In this document: positions 24,494-33,272 of the stretch, in pieces
How the letters are laid out: each line of letters starts with the position of its first letter
Position numbering within the stretch: position 1 is the first letter of the stretch
Notes under the pieces: generated by a model
The model's database searches: none
What the model was told of the DNA's origin: nothing
The model's input: only the letters and a program-made list of their open reading frames with translations
Source of the DNA: Clostridium kluyveri DSM 555
GTDB lineage: Bacteria > Bacillota > Clostridia > Clostridiales > Clostridiaceae
DNA length: 64,000 nt
Direction of reading: 5' to 3'
Assembly (NCBI RefSeq): GCF_000016505.1
Contig: NC_009706.1
Span: 248,001 to 312,000 of the forward strand
Position numbers and translations under genes: made by a program

Positions 24494-25207
24494 ATGGCTT
24501 TTAATAGAAAGAAAACGATAAATTCTAATCCACCTAGTAAAAATACCTTGAAGATAAAAGGTATAATATTTTGTATTTTGTGTATTATAGCAGGAGTTTT
24601 AATAACCAAAGTTTATTATGATAATAGATATAATAACAGCAATAAAAATTTACAAAATGTTACCACAGAGGATTCAGTGATAAAAAAAGCAGATACCAGC
24701 CAGGTTGAAAGTGAAAATAACAGAAAATTGGAACAAAAATATAAAGAAGCGGAAGAGTCTTTTAGTAATAAACAGTATGTAGATACTATAGCTAAAGCAG
24801 ATGAAATAATCCGTGAAGATAACACATTTTATAAGGCTTATAACATAAAAGGGATAGCATTATGTTATAACAACAATTATGAAGAAGGAATGAATAATAT
24901 AGATAAATCTCTTAATTTAAATCCTGATTTTGGATATGCAAGGTTCAATAAAGCTCTTGCCTATGAACTTTATGGAAAATATGAAGAAGCTCTTAATTGG
25001 TATGACAAAGCTTTAGAAGTAGAAAATTATATATGGAGTTATTATGGTAAAGCAAGTATATATGGAAGGCGTGGAGATGTTTCAAATACGGTAAAATTTT
25101 TAAAAATAGCTGTAGATATGTCTCCGGATATTAAGGAAATAGCTAGAGAAGAAGAGGATTTTAATCCTGTGAAGGATTCACAAGAATTTCAGGATTTAGT
25201 AAAATAG
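24494..25207 (+). CDS. Membrane-anchored TPR-repeat protein
   Basis: 237 residues. One N-terminal transmembrane helix (GIIFCILCIIAGVLITKVYY, about 24-43), a polar linker and then TPR repeats (YKAYNIKGIALCYNNNYEEGMNNIDKSLNLNPDFGYARFNKALAYELYGKYEEALNWYDKALEV). TPR domains bind partner proteins; here they would face outward. TTAGGAGG lies before ATG 24494. The partner is unknown; a second TPR protein is encoded at 27738. Confidence 0.78.
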   Translation: MAFNRKKTINSNPPSKNTLKIKGIIFCILCIIAGVLITKVYYDNRYNNSNKNLQNVTTEDSVIKKADTSQVESENNRKLEQKYKEAEESFSNKQYVDTIAKADEIIREDNTFYKAYNIKGIALCYNNNYEEGMNNIDKSLNLNPDFGYARFNKALAYELYGKYEEALNWYDKALEVENYIWSYYGKASIYGRRGDVSNTVKFLKIAVDMSPDIKEIAREEEDFNPVKDSQEFQDLVK

Positions 25208-25247
25208 CATAGCTGTTTTATATAACATAATCTCAGGAGGAAAATAG

Positions 25248-26864
25248 ATGAAGAAAGGTATACCAGCTTCTAAAGGTTATGCAATAGGTAGGATAGTTAT
25301 AAAAGAAGAAAGTGGATTAAAAATTGAAAATACATATGTGTCAAATGTATCAGAAGAAAAAGCAAGATTTGAACGAGCATTGATTTTATCTAAAAAACAG
25401 CTTGAAAAAATAAAAACAAAAACTAAACATCAGTTGGGAAAGGGTAAAGCAGAGGTGTTCGAGAGTCACATTATGCTTTTAGAGGATATAGAATTTGCAG
25501 GTGCAATAGAATTAAAAATAGAAAAAGAACATATAAATGCAGAAAAAGCCGTTTATGATATAGTAAATTTGTATATGGAAACTTTCAAACTTATGAAAGA
25601 TGAATATATAAGAGAGAGAGCAATGGATATAAAAGATGTAGGTGATAGAATACTTTCCAATCTAACAGGAAATATAACATCCTTAGGAAATTTGAGTAGT
25701 AATACAGTAATTGCAGCTCACGATCTAACACCATCAGATACAGTTCAGTTGGATAAAAATAAAGTAATAGCTTTTATTACGGATCTTGGGGGAAAGACTT
25801 CTCATAGTGTTATTATGGCGAAAGCTTTCCAAATACCTGCAGTAGTGGGTATGAAAGATATAACAAGTTATGTTAAAAATGGAGATTTGGTTATTGTAGA
25901 TGGCGTAGAAGGGATAGTTATGGTAAACCCCGGCAAAGAATTAGTGGAAAAGTATAAAATTAAAATAGAAGAATATGGTATAGAAAAAGAAAAACTTAAA
26001 AGTATAATAAATTTAAAGACAGTTACGAAATCAGGAAAGCAGATAAAACTTTTAGGAAATATAGAGAGATGTGAGGATGTAGAGCAGGTCATAAAAAATG
26101 GTGGAGATGGTATAGGACTTTTTAGAACTGAATTTTTATATATGGATAGAGATGCTATGCCCCAGGAAGATGAGCAGTTTGAAGCATATAAGTATGTGCT
26201 TGAAAAGATGAAAAATAAGCCTGTAGTTATAAGAACGTTGGATATAGGTGGAGATAAAAAATTATCATACTTTCCTATGGAAGAAGAATGCAATCCTTTT
26301 TTGGGTTACAGATCCATTAGAATATCTCTTGATAGAAAGGATATATTTAAAGTTCAACTTAGAGCTCTTTTAAGAGCGTCAGTTTTTGGAAATTTAAAGA
26401 TAATGTTTCCTATGATAAGTTCTGTAGAAGAATTTTTACAAGCTAAAGAAGTATTAAAAGAATGTATGGAAGAACTTGCTTTAGAAAAAAGGGAATTTAA
26501 TAAGGAACTAAAAGTTGGAATAATGGTAGAAGTACCTGCTGCGGCCATAAATGCAGATGAAATGGCCAAATATGCAGATTTTTTTAGTATTGGAACTAAT
26601 GATTTAATACAATATACTCTAGCTGTAGACAGAGTAAATGAAAAGGTAGCCTATCTCTATAACCCAATGCACCCAGCAGTATTATCTCTTATAAAGACCA
26701 CTATAGAAGCTGCACATAAAAATAAAAAATTGTGCAGTATGTGTGGAGAAATGGCATCAGATGAGAATGCAATTAAATATTTAGTAGAATGTGGATTGGA
26801 TGAATTTTCTATGAGCCCTCAATCTATATTAAAAATAAAGCAATTTATTAAAAGTTATTGTTAA
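25248..26864 (+). CDS. ptsI: Phosphoenolpyruvate-protein phosphotransferase (PTS enzyme I)
   Basis: 538 residues, slightly shorter than the usual ~570. It passes phosphate from PEP to HPr for sugar uptake. The phosphorylated His is His186 in TDLGGKTSHSVIMA. The PEP-binding TIM-barrel carries GIGLFRTEFLYM, DIGGDKKLSYFPM, FSIGTNDLIQYTLAVDR and the active-site Cys in KLCSMCGEMASD. CAGGAGG lies 8 bases before ATG 25248. HPr is not encoded nearby. Confidence 0.94.
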   Translation: MKKGIPASKGYAIGRIVIKEESGLKIENTYVSNVSEEKARFERALILSKKQLEKIKTKTKHQLGKGKAEVFESHIMLLEDIEFAGAIELKIEKEHINAEKAVYDIVNLYMETFKLMKDEYIRERAMDIKDVGDRILSNLTGNITSLGNLSSNTVIAAHDLTPSDTVQLDKNKVIAFITDLGGKTSHSVIMAKAFQIPAVVGMKDITSYVKNGDLVIVDGVEGIVMVNPGKELVEKYKIKIEEYGIEKEKLKSIINLKTVTKSGKQIKLLGNIERCEDVEQVIKNGGDGIGLFRTEFLYMDRDAMPQEDEQFEAYKYVLEKMKNKPVVIRTLDIGGDKKLSYFPMEEECNPFLGYRSIRISLDRKDIFKVQLRALLRASVFGNLKIMFPMISSVEEFLQAKEVLKECMEELALEKREFNKELKVGIMVEVPAAAINADEMAKYADFFSIGTNDLIQYTLAVDRVNEKVAYLYNPMHPAVLSLIKTTIEAAHKNKKLCSMCGEMASDENAIKYLVECGLDEFSMSPQSILKIKQFIKSYC

Positions 26865-26968
26865 AAGTAAAATTGGCGTAGTTTTTAGCAGGAAAATATT
26901 ATGATATAATTTAATTAAGATATATGATAGGAATAATACCAGAGATTATATAAAAGGGGGATTACACG

Positions 26969-27745
26969 GTGAAATCTAAAAAAGTGAATTTTCTAATATG
27001 CTTGTCTTTGATGGTTTTAGCTTTATCATTTACAGCTTGTTCTTCTGATAAAAATACTTCTTCTAATAAGGTAAATACTAATACTTCTTCTAATAACAAT
27101 GATAAAAAGGTAAACTCAGATACTGCAGCTGTTGATACTAAGGATAAAAATAATGAACAAACAACACAAAATAATGGTTCTTCCTCAAGTACTGCCAAAA
27201 ATACAAGTGGAATAAATTTTATAAAAAAACAATTGGATAGTAGTACGGAAATAACCTTTAATACTGATTGGAAAAATTCAGAAGATGGAAGTTATAGTGC
27301 TTGTATAGAGGGCAAGGGCAGTGAAGCTTTAGAAGAAGGTATAGGAAAAATAATAATAAAAAGTGGACAAAATCTTTATAGTTATGAAATAGAGAATAAT
27401 ACTCAAATATCACCTAAATATATAGAATGGGCTGATGGAAAAAACCTATTTGTAGTCGTAGCATCTTCTCATGGAACACTAGCAAAAGGAGGAGATTTGT
27501 ATATGCTTAATGTAAATACAGGAGAAGTTTCGCTTTTAATAAAGGATTCAAATAAAAAACAACAGATAATGTCTGTACAAAAAGATGGAAATAATATAAA
27601 TTTGAAAGTGAATATTTATGATGATGATGCATATAATGAATCTCATGTAGAAGATTGGGTTATTACTCCCTTTAATACAAGCTTAAGTGGCAAGATAGAA
27701 GTTAAAAATTCTGATGGGAAAGTAGTATATAAGATAAATGAATAA
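26969..27745 (+). CDS. Lipoprotein, DUF4652-like
   Basis: 258 residues with a GTG start behind AAAGGGGG. A lipoprotein signal peptide ends in the lipobox LSFTAC. A Ser/Asn/Lys-rich linker (about 25-80) follows, then a beta-rich domain (ISPKYIEWADGKNLFVVVASSHGTLAKGGDLYMLNVNTGEVSLLIK) resembling DUF4652. The family function is unknown to me. Its 3' end overlaps the next gene by 8 bases, so the two are probably translated together. Confidence 0.75.
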   Translation: MKSKKVNFLICLSLMVLALSFTACSSDKNTSSNKVNTNTSSNNNDKKVNSDTAAVDTKDKNNEQTTQNNGSSSSTAKNTSGINFIKKQLDSSTEITFNTDWKNSEDGSYSACIEGKGSEALEEGIGKIIIKSGQNLYSYEIENNTQISPKYIEWADGKNLFVVVASSHGTLAKGGDLYMLNVNTGEVSLLIKDSNKKQQIMSVQKDGNNINLKVNIYDDDAYNESHVEDWVITPFNTSLSGKIEVKNSDGKVVYKINE

Positions 27746-28970
27746 ATCACAGAAGATATATAATAAGGCCTTAAATAAATATAATAACGGATATATAAAT
27801 GCTGCCATAAAGTTATGTGAGGAAAGTATATCTATAGATATAAAAAATAAAGCATCAATTAATCTTAAAGGGCTTTTGTTATATTTAAAAGGTGATTTGG
27901 ATAAGGCACAGAAGCTTTGGAAAATGAATTATCAGGTTAATGGGGATGAAGTTGCCCAAAAATATCTTGAGAGTTCAAAGAAAGATAATGAGAAAATTCA
28001 ATTCTATAAAAAAGCTCTAGGATTAATTGAGGAATTTAAAATAGATGAGGCTTTAGTATTATTAGAAAAATGTACTGAAAGTGATTTTAATTACATCAAT
28101 ATAAATAATTACAGTGCATTGTGCTATATGAAGAAAGGTCAATATGCTAAAGCCTTGGAGAAGATAAACAATGTACTTAAGCTGGATGTTAAAAATATTG
28201 AGGCTAAAGAAAATATAAAATTGCTTGAAAACGTGGATATAATAAGCAAAAAAAATAATATAAGAAAAGTATGTTGTATTTCCTTTATTGGTATTTTAAT
28301 AGCTTGTGGTATATTTCTAATTGTGAATAGGGGCAATAAATCAATTGTAAGTTTTATAAAATTTTTTAATACAGGAACCATGAAAGCACAAAATATAAAT
28401 TATGAAAATAATAAAAAAATTGAAAATGTCAATGGGAAAATTGATAAAAATGTAAAGAAGACTTTTCCTCTTGAAGATATGGAAAATTATATAAAAAATA
28501 AAGATTATGATTCTATGTATGTACAGGTTATGAACTGGAGAAGTAATAAACTGAACTCTAATGAGGAAAATTTGCTATCTGAGGCATACAAGCTTTTAAC
28601 TACAGAAGGATGTGTTTATTTTTATAATTTAGGGTGTAACTATTTAAAAAATAAAGATTATAATAATGCAAAGACTTATTTAAAAAAATCCTATGAATTT
28701 GGAACAGGAAATGAATTATATCCTCATATAATTTATATGCTTGGAACTTCTTTCGATTTATCGGGAGATTTAAAAGGAGCTATAAAATATTATGAAGAAT
28801 ATGATGGTAGTTTTTCTGATGGAAGTTATGAAGAAACGGTGTTATATAGGCTTGCTGTCATATATAAGAATTTAAATATGGAACAATCTAAAAGCTATGC
28901 TAAAAAATTAGTAAACACTTATCCTGAATCTATTTATAATAATTCACAAATAAATAATTTAATAAATTAA
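27738..28970 (+). CDS. TPR-repeat membrane protein
   Basis: 410 residues. N-terminal TPR repeats (KALNKYNNGYINAAIKLCEESISIDIKNKASINLKGLLLYLKGDLDKAQKLWK) are followed by one transmembrane helix near residue 185 (VCCISFIGILIACGIFLIV) and a second TPR block outside (YFYNLGCNYLKNKDYNNAKTYLKKSYEFG). Unlike the protein at 24494 it has TPRs on both sides of the membrane. It overlaps the lipoprotein gene by 8 bases. A scaffold role is inferred only. Confidence 0.78.
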   Translation: MNKSQKIYNKALNKYNNGYINAAIKLCEESISIDIKNKASINLKGLLLYLKGDLDKAQKLWKMNYQVNGDEVAQKYLESSKKDNEKIQFYKKALGLIEEFKIDEALVLLEKCTESDFNYININNYSALCYMKKGQYAKALEKINNVLKLDVKNIEAKENIKLLENVDIISKKNNIRKVCCISFIGILIACGIFLIVNRGNKSIVSFIKFFNTGTMKAQNINYENNKKIENVNGKIDKNVKKTFPLEDMENYIKNKDYDSMYVQVMNWRSNKLNSNEENLLSEAYKLLTTEGCVYFYNLGCNYLKNKDYNNAKTYLKKSYEFGTGNELYPHIIYMLGTSFDLSGDLKGAIKYYEEYDGSFSDGSYEETVLYRLAVIYKNLNMEQSKSYAKKLVNTYPESIYNNSQINNLIN

Positions 28971-28982
28971 GGACTAAAAAAG

Positions 28983-29011
28983 TTGACGTGAGAAATAATA
29001 TAATATACAAT
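28983..29011 (+). promoter_or_regulatory. Promoter of the trxA operon
   Basis: -35 TTGACG and -10 TACAAT separated by 17 bases. The operator-like palindrome at 29025 would lie just after the transcription start. Confidence 0.65.
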
Positions 29012-29024
29012 ATAATTAAAAAAC

Positions 29025-29041
29025 ATACCCCTACGGGGTAT
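29025..29041 (+). promoter_or_regulatory. CsoR/CstR-like operator
   Basis: ATACCCC TAC GGGGTAT, perfect 7-bp arms, GC-rich in an AT-rich setting. It resembles the operators of CsoR-family repressors (copper or persulfide sensors). It overlaps the leader directly before the trxA ribosome site AAGGAGG. No csoR-type gene is in the window. Confidence 0.6.
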
Positions 29042-29055
29042 AAGGAGGGTGAAAA

Positions 29056-29373
29056 ATGGTAGAGGAAATAAAAGATATAAATTTTTCAGAATCTGTTAAG
29101 GAATCATCAACTCCAGTGGTAGTTGATTTTTGGGCTTCATGGTGTGGTCCTTGCAAAATGCTTTCACCTGTTATAGAAGAGGTTGCTAGTGAACTAGAAG
29201 GAAAAGCTAAATTTTTCAAGATAAATGTAGATGAGAATCCCGTTACAGCAGCTCAATTTAAAATTGGAAGTATTCCAACTGTAATGGTGTTCAAAGATGG
29301 AAGTGTAGTGGAACAATTTATTGGTTTTAGGCCTAAAGATACAATAAAAGATGTCTTAGAAAAACACATATAA
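29056..29373 (+). CDS. trxA: Thioredoxin
   Basis: 105 residues, standard length. The WCGPCK active site has Cys30 and Cys33; the cis-Pro is in GSIPTVMVF. It reduces protein disulfides in the cytoplasm. AAGGAGG lies before ATG 29056. Its likely reductase follows 49 bases downstream, and the operon carries a CsoR/CstR-like operator. Confidence 0.94.
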   Translation: MVEEIKDINFSESVKESSTPVVVDFWASWCGPCKMLSPVIEEVASELEGKAKFFKINVDENPVTAAQFKIGSIPTVMVFKDGSVVEQFIGFRPKDTIKDVLEKHI

Positions 29374-29422
29374 TAAAAGTGTTTTATAATTGGAACAAAA
29401 ATGCATTAGGGGGTGAGGTTAA

Positions 29423-30277
29423 TTGGAACATAGATATGATATTGCCATAATAGGCAGTGGCCCTGCCGGAATTTCTGCAGCTATTAATGCTAAGATAAGG
29501 AATAAAGATATTATTATTTTTGGCAATGAAGAACTTAGCGATAAATTGATCAAGGCTCCTAAGATCAGCAATTATATTGGATTGCCAGATATAACAGGAT
29601 TGGAGTTAAAAAGTAAATTCCAAAATCATTTGGATGTTATGGGAATAAACATAACATTTGAAAAAATAAATTCTATATATGCTATGGGACAATATTTTGC
29701 TCTTGCAGTTAATGAAAAGATGTATGAGGCAAAGGCAGTTGTACTGGCTACAGGTGTAGAATATACAAAACCTTTAAAAGGGGAACAAGAATTTCTAGGC
29801 AGAGGAGTAGGCTATTGTGCAACCTGTGATGCACCTCTTTATAAAGATAAAACAGTCACTGTTATTGGTTACAATAAAGAAGCGGAAAAAGAAGCCAACT
29901 ATGTAAGTGAACTTGCAAGTAAAGTATATTATATACCTGTATATAGGGAAAATCCTAATTTAAAAGATAATGTGGAAGTGATACAAGATAAAGTCTTAGA
30001 GATATATGGTACAGATAAAGTAGAAAGAGTCGTTCTAAAGTATAAATCAATAAGTACAGATGGAGTTTTTGTATTGAAAAGCAGTATTGCACCAGATCAG
30101 CTTATGCCAGGACTTATCCTAGAAACAGGGCATATAAAAGTAGATGTAAATATGAGAACAAATATAGAGGGATGTTTTGCAGCAGGGGATTGTACAGGAA
30201 AACCATATCAGTATATGAAAGCTGTAGGTCAGGGACAGATAGCTGCACTTAATGCTGTTTCATATCTGGATAAATAA
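29423..30277 (+). CDS. Flavin thioredoxin reductase, probably ferredoxin-dependent (FFTR type)
   Basis: 284 residues, shorter than the ~310 of NADPH-dependent TrxB. The FAD motif is intact (IAIIGSGPAGISAA), as are the redox pair Cys132-Ala-Thr-Cys135 and the C-terminal FAD motif (GCFAAGDCTGKPYQYMKAVGQG). The NADPH site is not: GGGxSAxEE is replaced by GYNKEAEKEA (149-158), and HRRxxxR by YIPVYRENP. This matches the clostridial ferredoxin-dependent flavin thioredoxin reductases. The start is TTG 29423 behind AGGGGGTGAGG. Its partner is the thioredoxin just upstream. Confidence 0.85.
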   Translation: MEHRYDIAIIGSGPAGISAAINAKIRNKDIIIFGNEELSDKLIKAPKISNYIGLPDITGLELKSKFQNHLDVMGINITFEKINSIYAMGQYFALAVNEKMYEAKAVVLATGVEYTKPLKGEQEFLGRGVGYCATCDAPLYKDKTVTVIGYNKEAEKEANYVSELASKVYYIPVYRENPNLKDNVEVIQDKVLEIYGTDKVERVVLKYKSISTDGVFVLKSSIAPDQLMPGLILETGHIKVDVNMRTNIEGCFAAGDCTGKPYQYMKAVGQGQIAALNAVSYLDK

Positions 30278-30357
30278 AATATTGGTTTAAAGTTTGATTT
30301 TATGGAAAGAGGCATCAGAGTTGAATGATGATGGATGTTTCTTTTATATATTTTAAG

Positions 30358-30407
30358 AAGGGTTGTGAAGAGCAATTGTTAAATTGCTTTGCACAACCCT
30401 TTTTTTA
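30358..30407 (+). terminator. Terminator between convergent genes
   Basis: AAGGGTTGTG ... CACAACCCTT with an inner AGCAATT/AATTGCT stem, followed by TTTTTTT. It ends the trxA operon. The T-run overlaps the stop codon of the convergent hydrolase gene. Confidence 0.88.
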
Positions 30408-30929
30408 ATTTACTACAAAAAACACATGGTTTCCTATATATTTAATATTTCTCTTATTAATATTTTTCATCCACTCTGATGTAGCTATCTTTGGATTATA
30501 AAAGAAAGTAGATCTTCCTGTGGGATCCACTCCTTTTAATGCCTGCGCTACTGCAGTGTAGCTATTTTGGTTTGGAGTTACATTTATATCTCCATTTTTT
30601 ACACAAGAAAAAGCTCCTTTTTGTTTTATGACGCCTTGTATTGTCTTTGGAAATTCAGGATATTGCACTCTGTTTAATATTACAGATGCCACAGCTACCT
30701 GGCCTTCAAAAGGTTCAGAATTACTTTCGGCATAAACCACTTTAGCCATTAGGTCCACGTCATCCTGAGTTATGTATATCTTTTGGTTAGAGTAATTAAA
30801 TACCTGCACAATCTCGTCTTGCTGATTAAATAACATAGAATTATCATTGTTAGCTTCCTCTGCGCTTACTTTTACAGAGAGTGTTAGTAGTAATAACGAA
30901 AAAATTATAAAACAAAAAAATTTTTTCAA
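30405..30929 (-). CDS. Cell wall hydrolase, SleB/CwlJ (Hydrolase_2) family
   Basis: 174 residues. A signal peptide (FFCFIIFSLLLLTLSVKVSA) is followed by a Hydrolase_2 domain with the catalytic Glu in VVYAESNSEPFEGQVAVASVILNRVQ and the conserved end TGRSTFFYNPKIA...GNHVFF. These enzymes cut peptidoglycan, in spores or vegetative walls. No peptidoglycan-binding domain is present. The gene sits behind a c-di-AMP riboswitch, so it should be switched off when c-di-AMP is high. Ribosome site AGGAGG. Confidence 0.87.
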   Translation of the reverse strand: MKKFFCFIIFSLLLLTLSVKVSAEEANNDNSMLFNQQDEIVQVFNYSNQKIYITQDDVDLMAKVVYAESNSEPFEGQVAVASVILNRVQYPEFPKTIQGVIKQKGAFSCVKNGDINVTPNQNSYTAVAQALKGVDPTGRSTFFYNPKIATSEWMKNINKRNIKYIGNHVFFVVN

Positions 30930-30943
30930 AATATATCCTCCTT

Positions 30944-31056
30944 ATTACCGACGGGGTTAGCTGACGGGTTCGGAAAAGGCATAACCTACGTAATAAATTA
31001 CGATTCACCCCAAAATAGTACTGGTTTCCCCGTGTTTTTTATAAAACTTAGGCTAA
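30944..31056 (-). ncRNA. Cyclic di-AMP (ydaO/yuaA) riboswitch
   Basis: Minus strand: GGGGAAACCAGTAC, then GGGGTGAATCG, then the hallmark CCGAACCCGTCAGCTAACCCC, ending just before the AGGAGG of the cell wall hydrolase. These are the conserved blocks of the ydaO motif. I see no terminator between it and the gene, so control may act on translation. Confidence 0.88.
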
Positions 31057-31188
31057 TGATATTGTACCCACTTAGTAAAATAAAATACTAAAAAATATAC
31101 TTTATTAAAAATTTATTAAAATAAGTACTGCAGACATATAAACAATGTTAAATGGTATATAATTAATATAGATGTCAGTAACAACAGG

Positions 31189-32052
31189 ATGGTGAAATTA
31201 GTGGAGCTATTGCAGCTAACGGTTAATTCAGTAAAAAATATAAGTATAACATCTATTATGGATATACTGGTAGTAGCATATATACTCTATAAAGTATATA
31301 TGCTTATAAAGGAGACTAGAGCAGAGCAACTTTTAAAGGGAATTATGCTTATAATATTTCTTATACCTATAAGTAGTTTTTTCAATTTAGTGATGCTTAA
31401 TTGGATACTTACAAAAACTTTAACTATAGGAGTTTTGTCTATTGTAATTATATTTCAGCCGGAAATTCGCAGGGCGCTTGAGCATTTAGGAAGAACGGCT
31501 TTTAACGATAAGCATATATTGGCGGATGAGGAGATAATGGAAAAGGTTGTAACAGAAATTGTAACTTCTGTAGAAAGTTTATCGCAGAGTAAAACTGGAG
31601 CTATTATTGTCATAGAGCAGGTCACAGGTCTTGGTGATGTAATAAATACAGGAACAAAGTTAGATGCAGTAATATCTTCTTCACTTTTAGAGAATATATT
31701 TGTGGTAAATACTCCTCTACATGATGGGGCAACTATAATAAGAAATGATAGAATAGTGTCAGCAGGTTGTTTTTTGCCCCTTACAAATAATAATCAATTA
31801 AATAAAAAATTAGGAACAAGACACAGAGCGGCAATTGGAATATCGGAAAACTCTGATGCTTTGGTTATAGTGGTATCAGAAGAAACTGGTATAATTTCTT
31901 TTGTGGCCAATGGAAAGCTCATGAGAAATTATACAAAAGATAGATTAAAAAAAGTTCTTACTGCTATAATGAAAAAAAGATTTCAGAGCAAATCTACATG
32001 GAGAGAGAAGGTGATTGAGTGGAAGGAAAAATTAAAGAAAATCAAATTTTAA
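31189..32052 (+). CDS. cdaA: Diadenylate cyclase CdaA
   Basis: 287 residues. It makes cyclic di-AMP from two ATP at the membrane. Three N-terminal transmembrane helices (about 20-95) come before the DAC domain, with DGA in PLHDGATII and RHR in GTRHRAAIG. The start may be ATG 31189 or GTG 31201; AGGATGGTG would serve the latter. It begins a cdaA-cdaR-flavoprotein-...-glmM order conserved in clostridia. Its product should act on the riboswitch of the divergent hydrolase next door. Confidence 0.92.
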   Translation: MVKLVELLQLTVNSVKNISITSIMDILVVAYILYKVYMLIKETRAEQLLKGIMLIIFLIPISSFFNLVMLNWILTKTLTIGVLSIVIIFQPEIRRALEHLGRTAFNDKHILADEEIMEKVVTEIVTSVESLSQSKTGAIIVIEQVTGLGDVINTGTKLDAVISSSLLENIFVVNTPLHDGATIIRNDRIVSAGCFLPLTNNNQLNKKLGTRHRAAIGISENSDALVIVVSEETGIISFVANGKLMRNYTKDRLKKVLTAIMKKRFQSKSTWREKVIEWKEKLKKIKF

Positions 32053-33272
32053 TAAAAATATGTTGTGTTGTTGCAGCATTTATTTTATGGTTATATATAT
32101 ACAATATAGAGAATCCTACAGTAGAAAGAAAAATTGTGGTGCCTGTAACTATAGTCAACAAAAATATACTTGCTCAATCAAAACTTGTACAAGTTGGAAA
32201 AAAAGAATTTAGTGTATCTCTTCTTGTAAAAGGAAATGCTTCCGATTTATATTCTATCAAGGCTGCTGATTTTGAATTGCAGTCAGATTTTAATTCTTAT
32301 GTTATGAAAAAAGGGGAAAATACTGTACCTGTATCAGTAAAAAAAAGTCCTGATGATATAACTATTATTAATAATGAAAATCTATGGATAAAGATTCAAT
32401 TAGATGAATTAAAACAAAAAACTTTTTCTATAAAAGCAGTGTCACAAGGGAAAGTTAAAGAAGGATATTATGCATTAGAACCTATATTGGAAATACAGCA
32501 GGTAGAAATTAGTGGGGCGGGAGATGTAATAAACAAAGTAAAAACGATTATAGGAAGTTATGATTTAAAATCTGCATCCTCAAATATAAATACTTCATTA
32601 GCACTACAGGCACAGGATGTATCAGCCAATGTATTAGGGGATGTAGTTATTAAGCCATCTTCTGTTAAGGTTACTATACCTGTTGTTAAAATAAAAACTG
32701 TTCCAATAAATATTAAATTGCAGAATAATACTTCAGATATTAGTAAATCAATAACTGCAGAACCAGAAAAAGTGGATATAGCAGGAGAGGAAAGGATTAT
32801 TAAAGATATAAATGGAATAGATACGGAATCTATCGATTTAAGTAAAATTCAAAGTGAAGAAAACATTCAGGCAAAGTTGATAGTGCCGCAAGGTGTAAAA
32901 CTGGTTACTGGTACTGGAGTGGTGAAATTAAAAATAAATTCAAGTGAATTAAATAATTCTAATAAAACTTCTCAGAAGGAAATGAATTTAAATATACAGA
33001 TTAAAAATTTAAATGATGCTTATACAGCAGAGTTAAGTTCTAATAGTGTATCTGTAGTAGTTTCTGGCTCTGAAAGTATTATAAATAATTTAAGTGAAAA
33101 TAGCATATCCTGTTATGTAGATGCCAGTTCTTTAACAGAAGGAGAACAAACTGCAGGAGTAGTTATATCTCTTCCAGAGGGGGTATCTTTAGTATCTCAG
33201 GATATACAAAATGTTAAGTTACAAGTTAGTAAAAAAACACCGGAGGGACAAAATGCCAATAGTAATCAATAA
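32019..33272 (+). CDS. cdaR: CdaR, YbbR-domain regulator of CdaA
   Basis: 417 residues with a GTG start that overlaps the end of cdaA by 34 bases. One N-terminal membrane helix (IKICCVVAAFILWLYIY) is followed by repeated YbbR domains outside the cell (for example VKTIIGSYDLKSASSNINTSLALQAQD...VKPSSVKVTIPV). CdaR binds CdaA and tunes its activity. The Ser/Asn-rich tail is typical. A ribosome site GAGAAGGTG lies upstream. Confidence 0.88.
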   Translation: MEGKIKENQILIKICCVVAAFILWLYIYNIENPTVERKIVVPVTIVNKNILAQSKLVQVGKKEFSVSLLVKGNASDLYSIKAADFELQSDFNSYVMKKGENTVPVSVKKSPDDITIINNENLWIKIQLDELKQKTFSIKAVSQGKVKEGYYALEPILEIQQVEISGAGDVINKVKTIIGSYDLKSASSNINTSLALQAQDVSANVLGDVVIKPSSVKVTIPVVKIKTVPINIKLQNNTSDISKSITAEPEKVDIAGEERIIKDINGIDTESIDLSKIQSEENIQAKLIVPQGVKLVTGTGVVKLKINSSELNNSNKTSQKEMNLNIQIKNLNDAYTAELSSNSVSVVVSGSESIINNLSENSISCYVDASSLTEGEQTAGVVISLPEGVSLVSQDIQNVKLQVSKKTPEGQNANSNQ

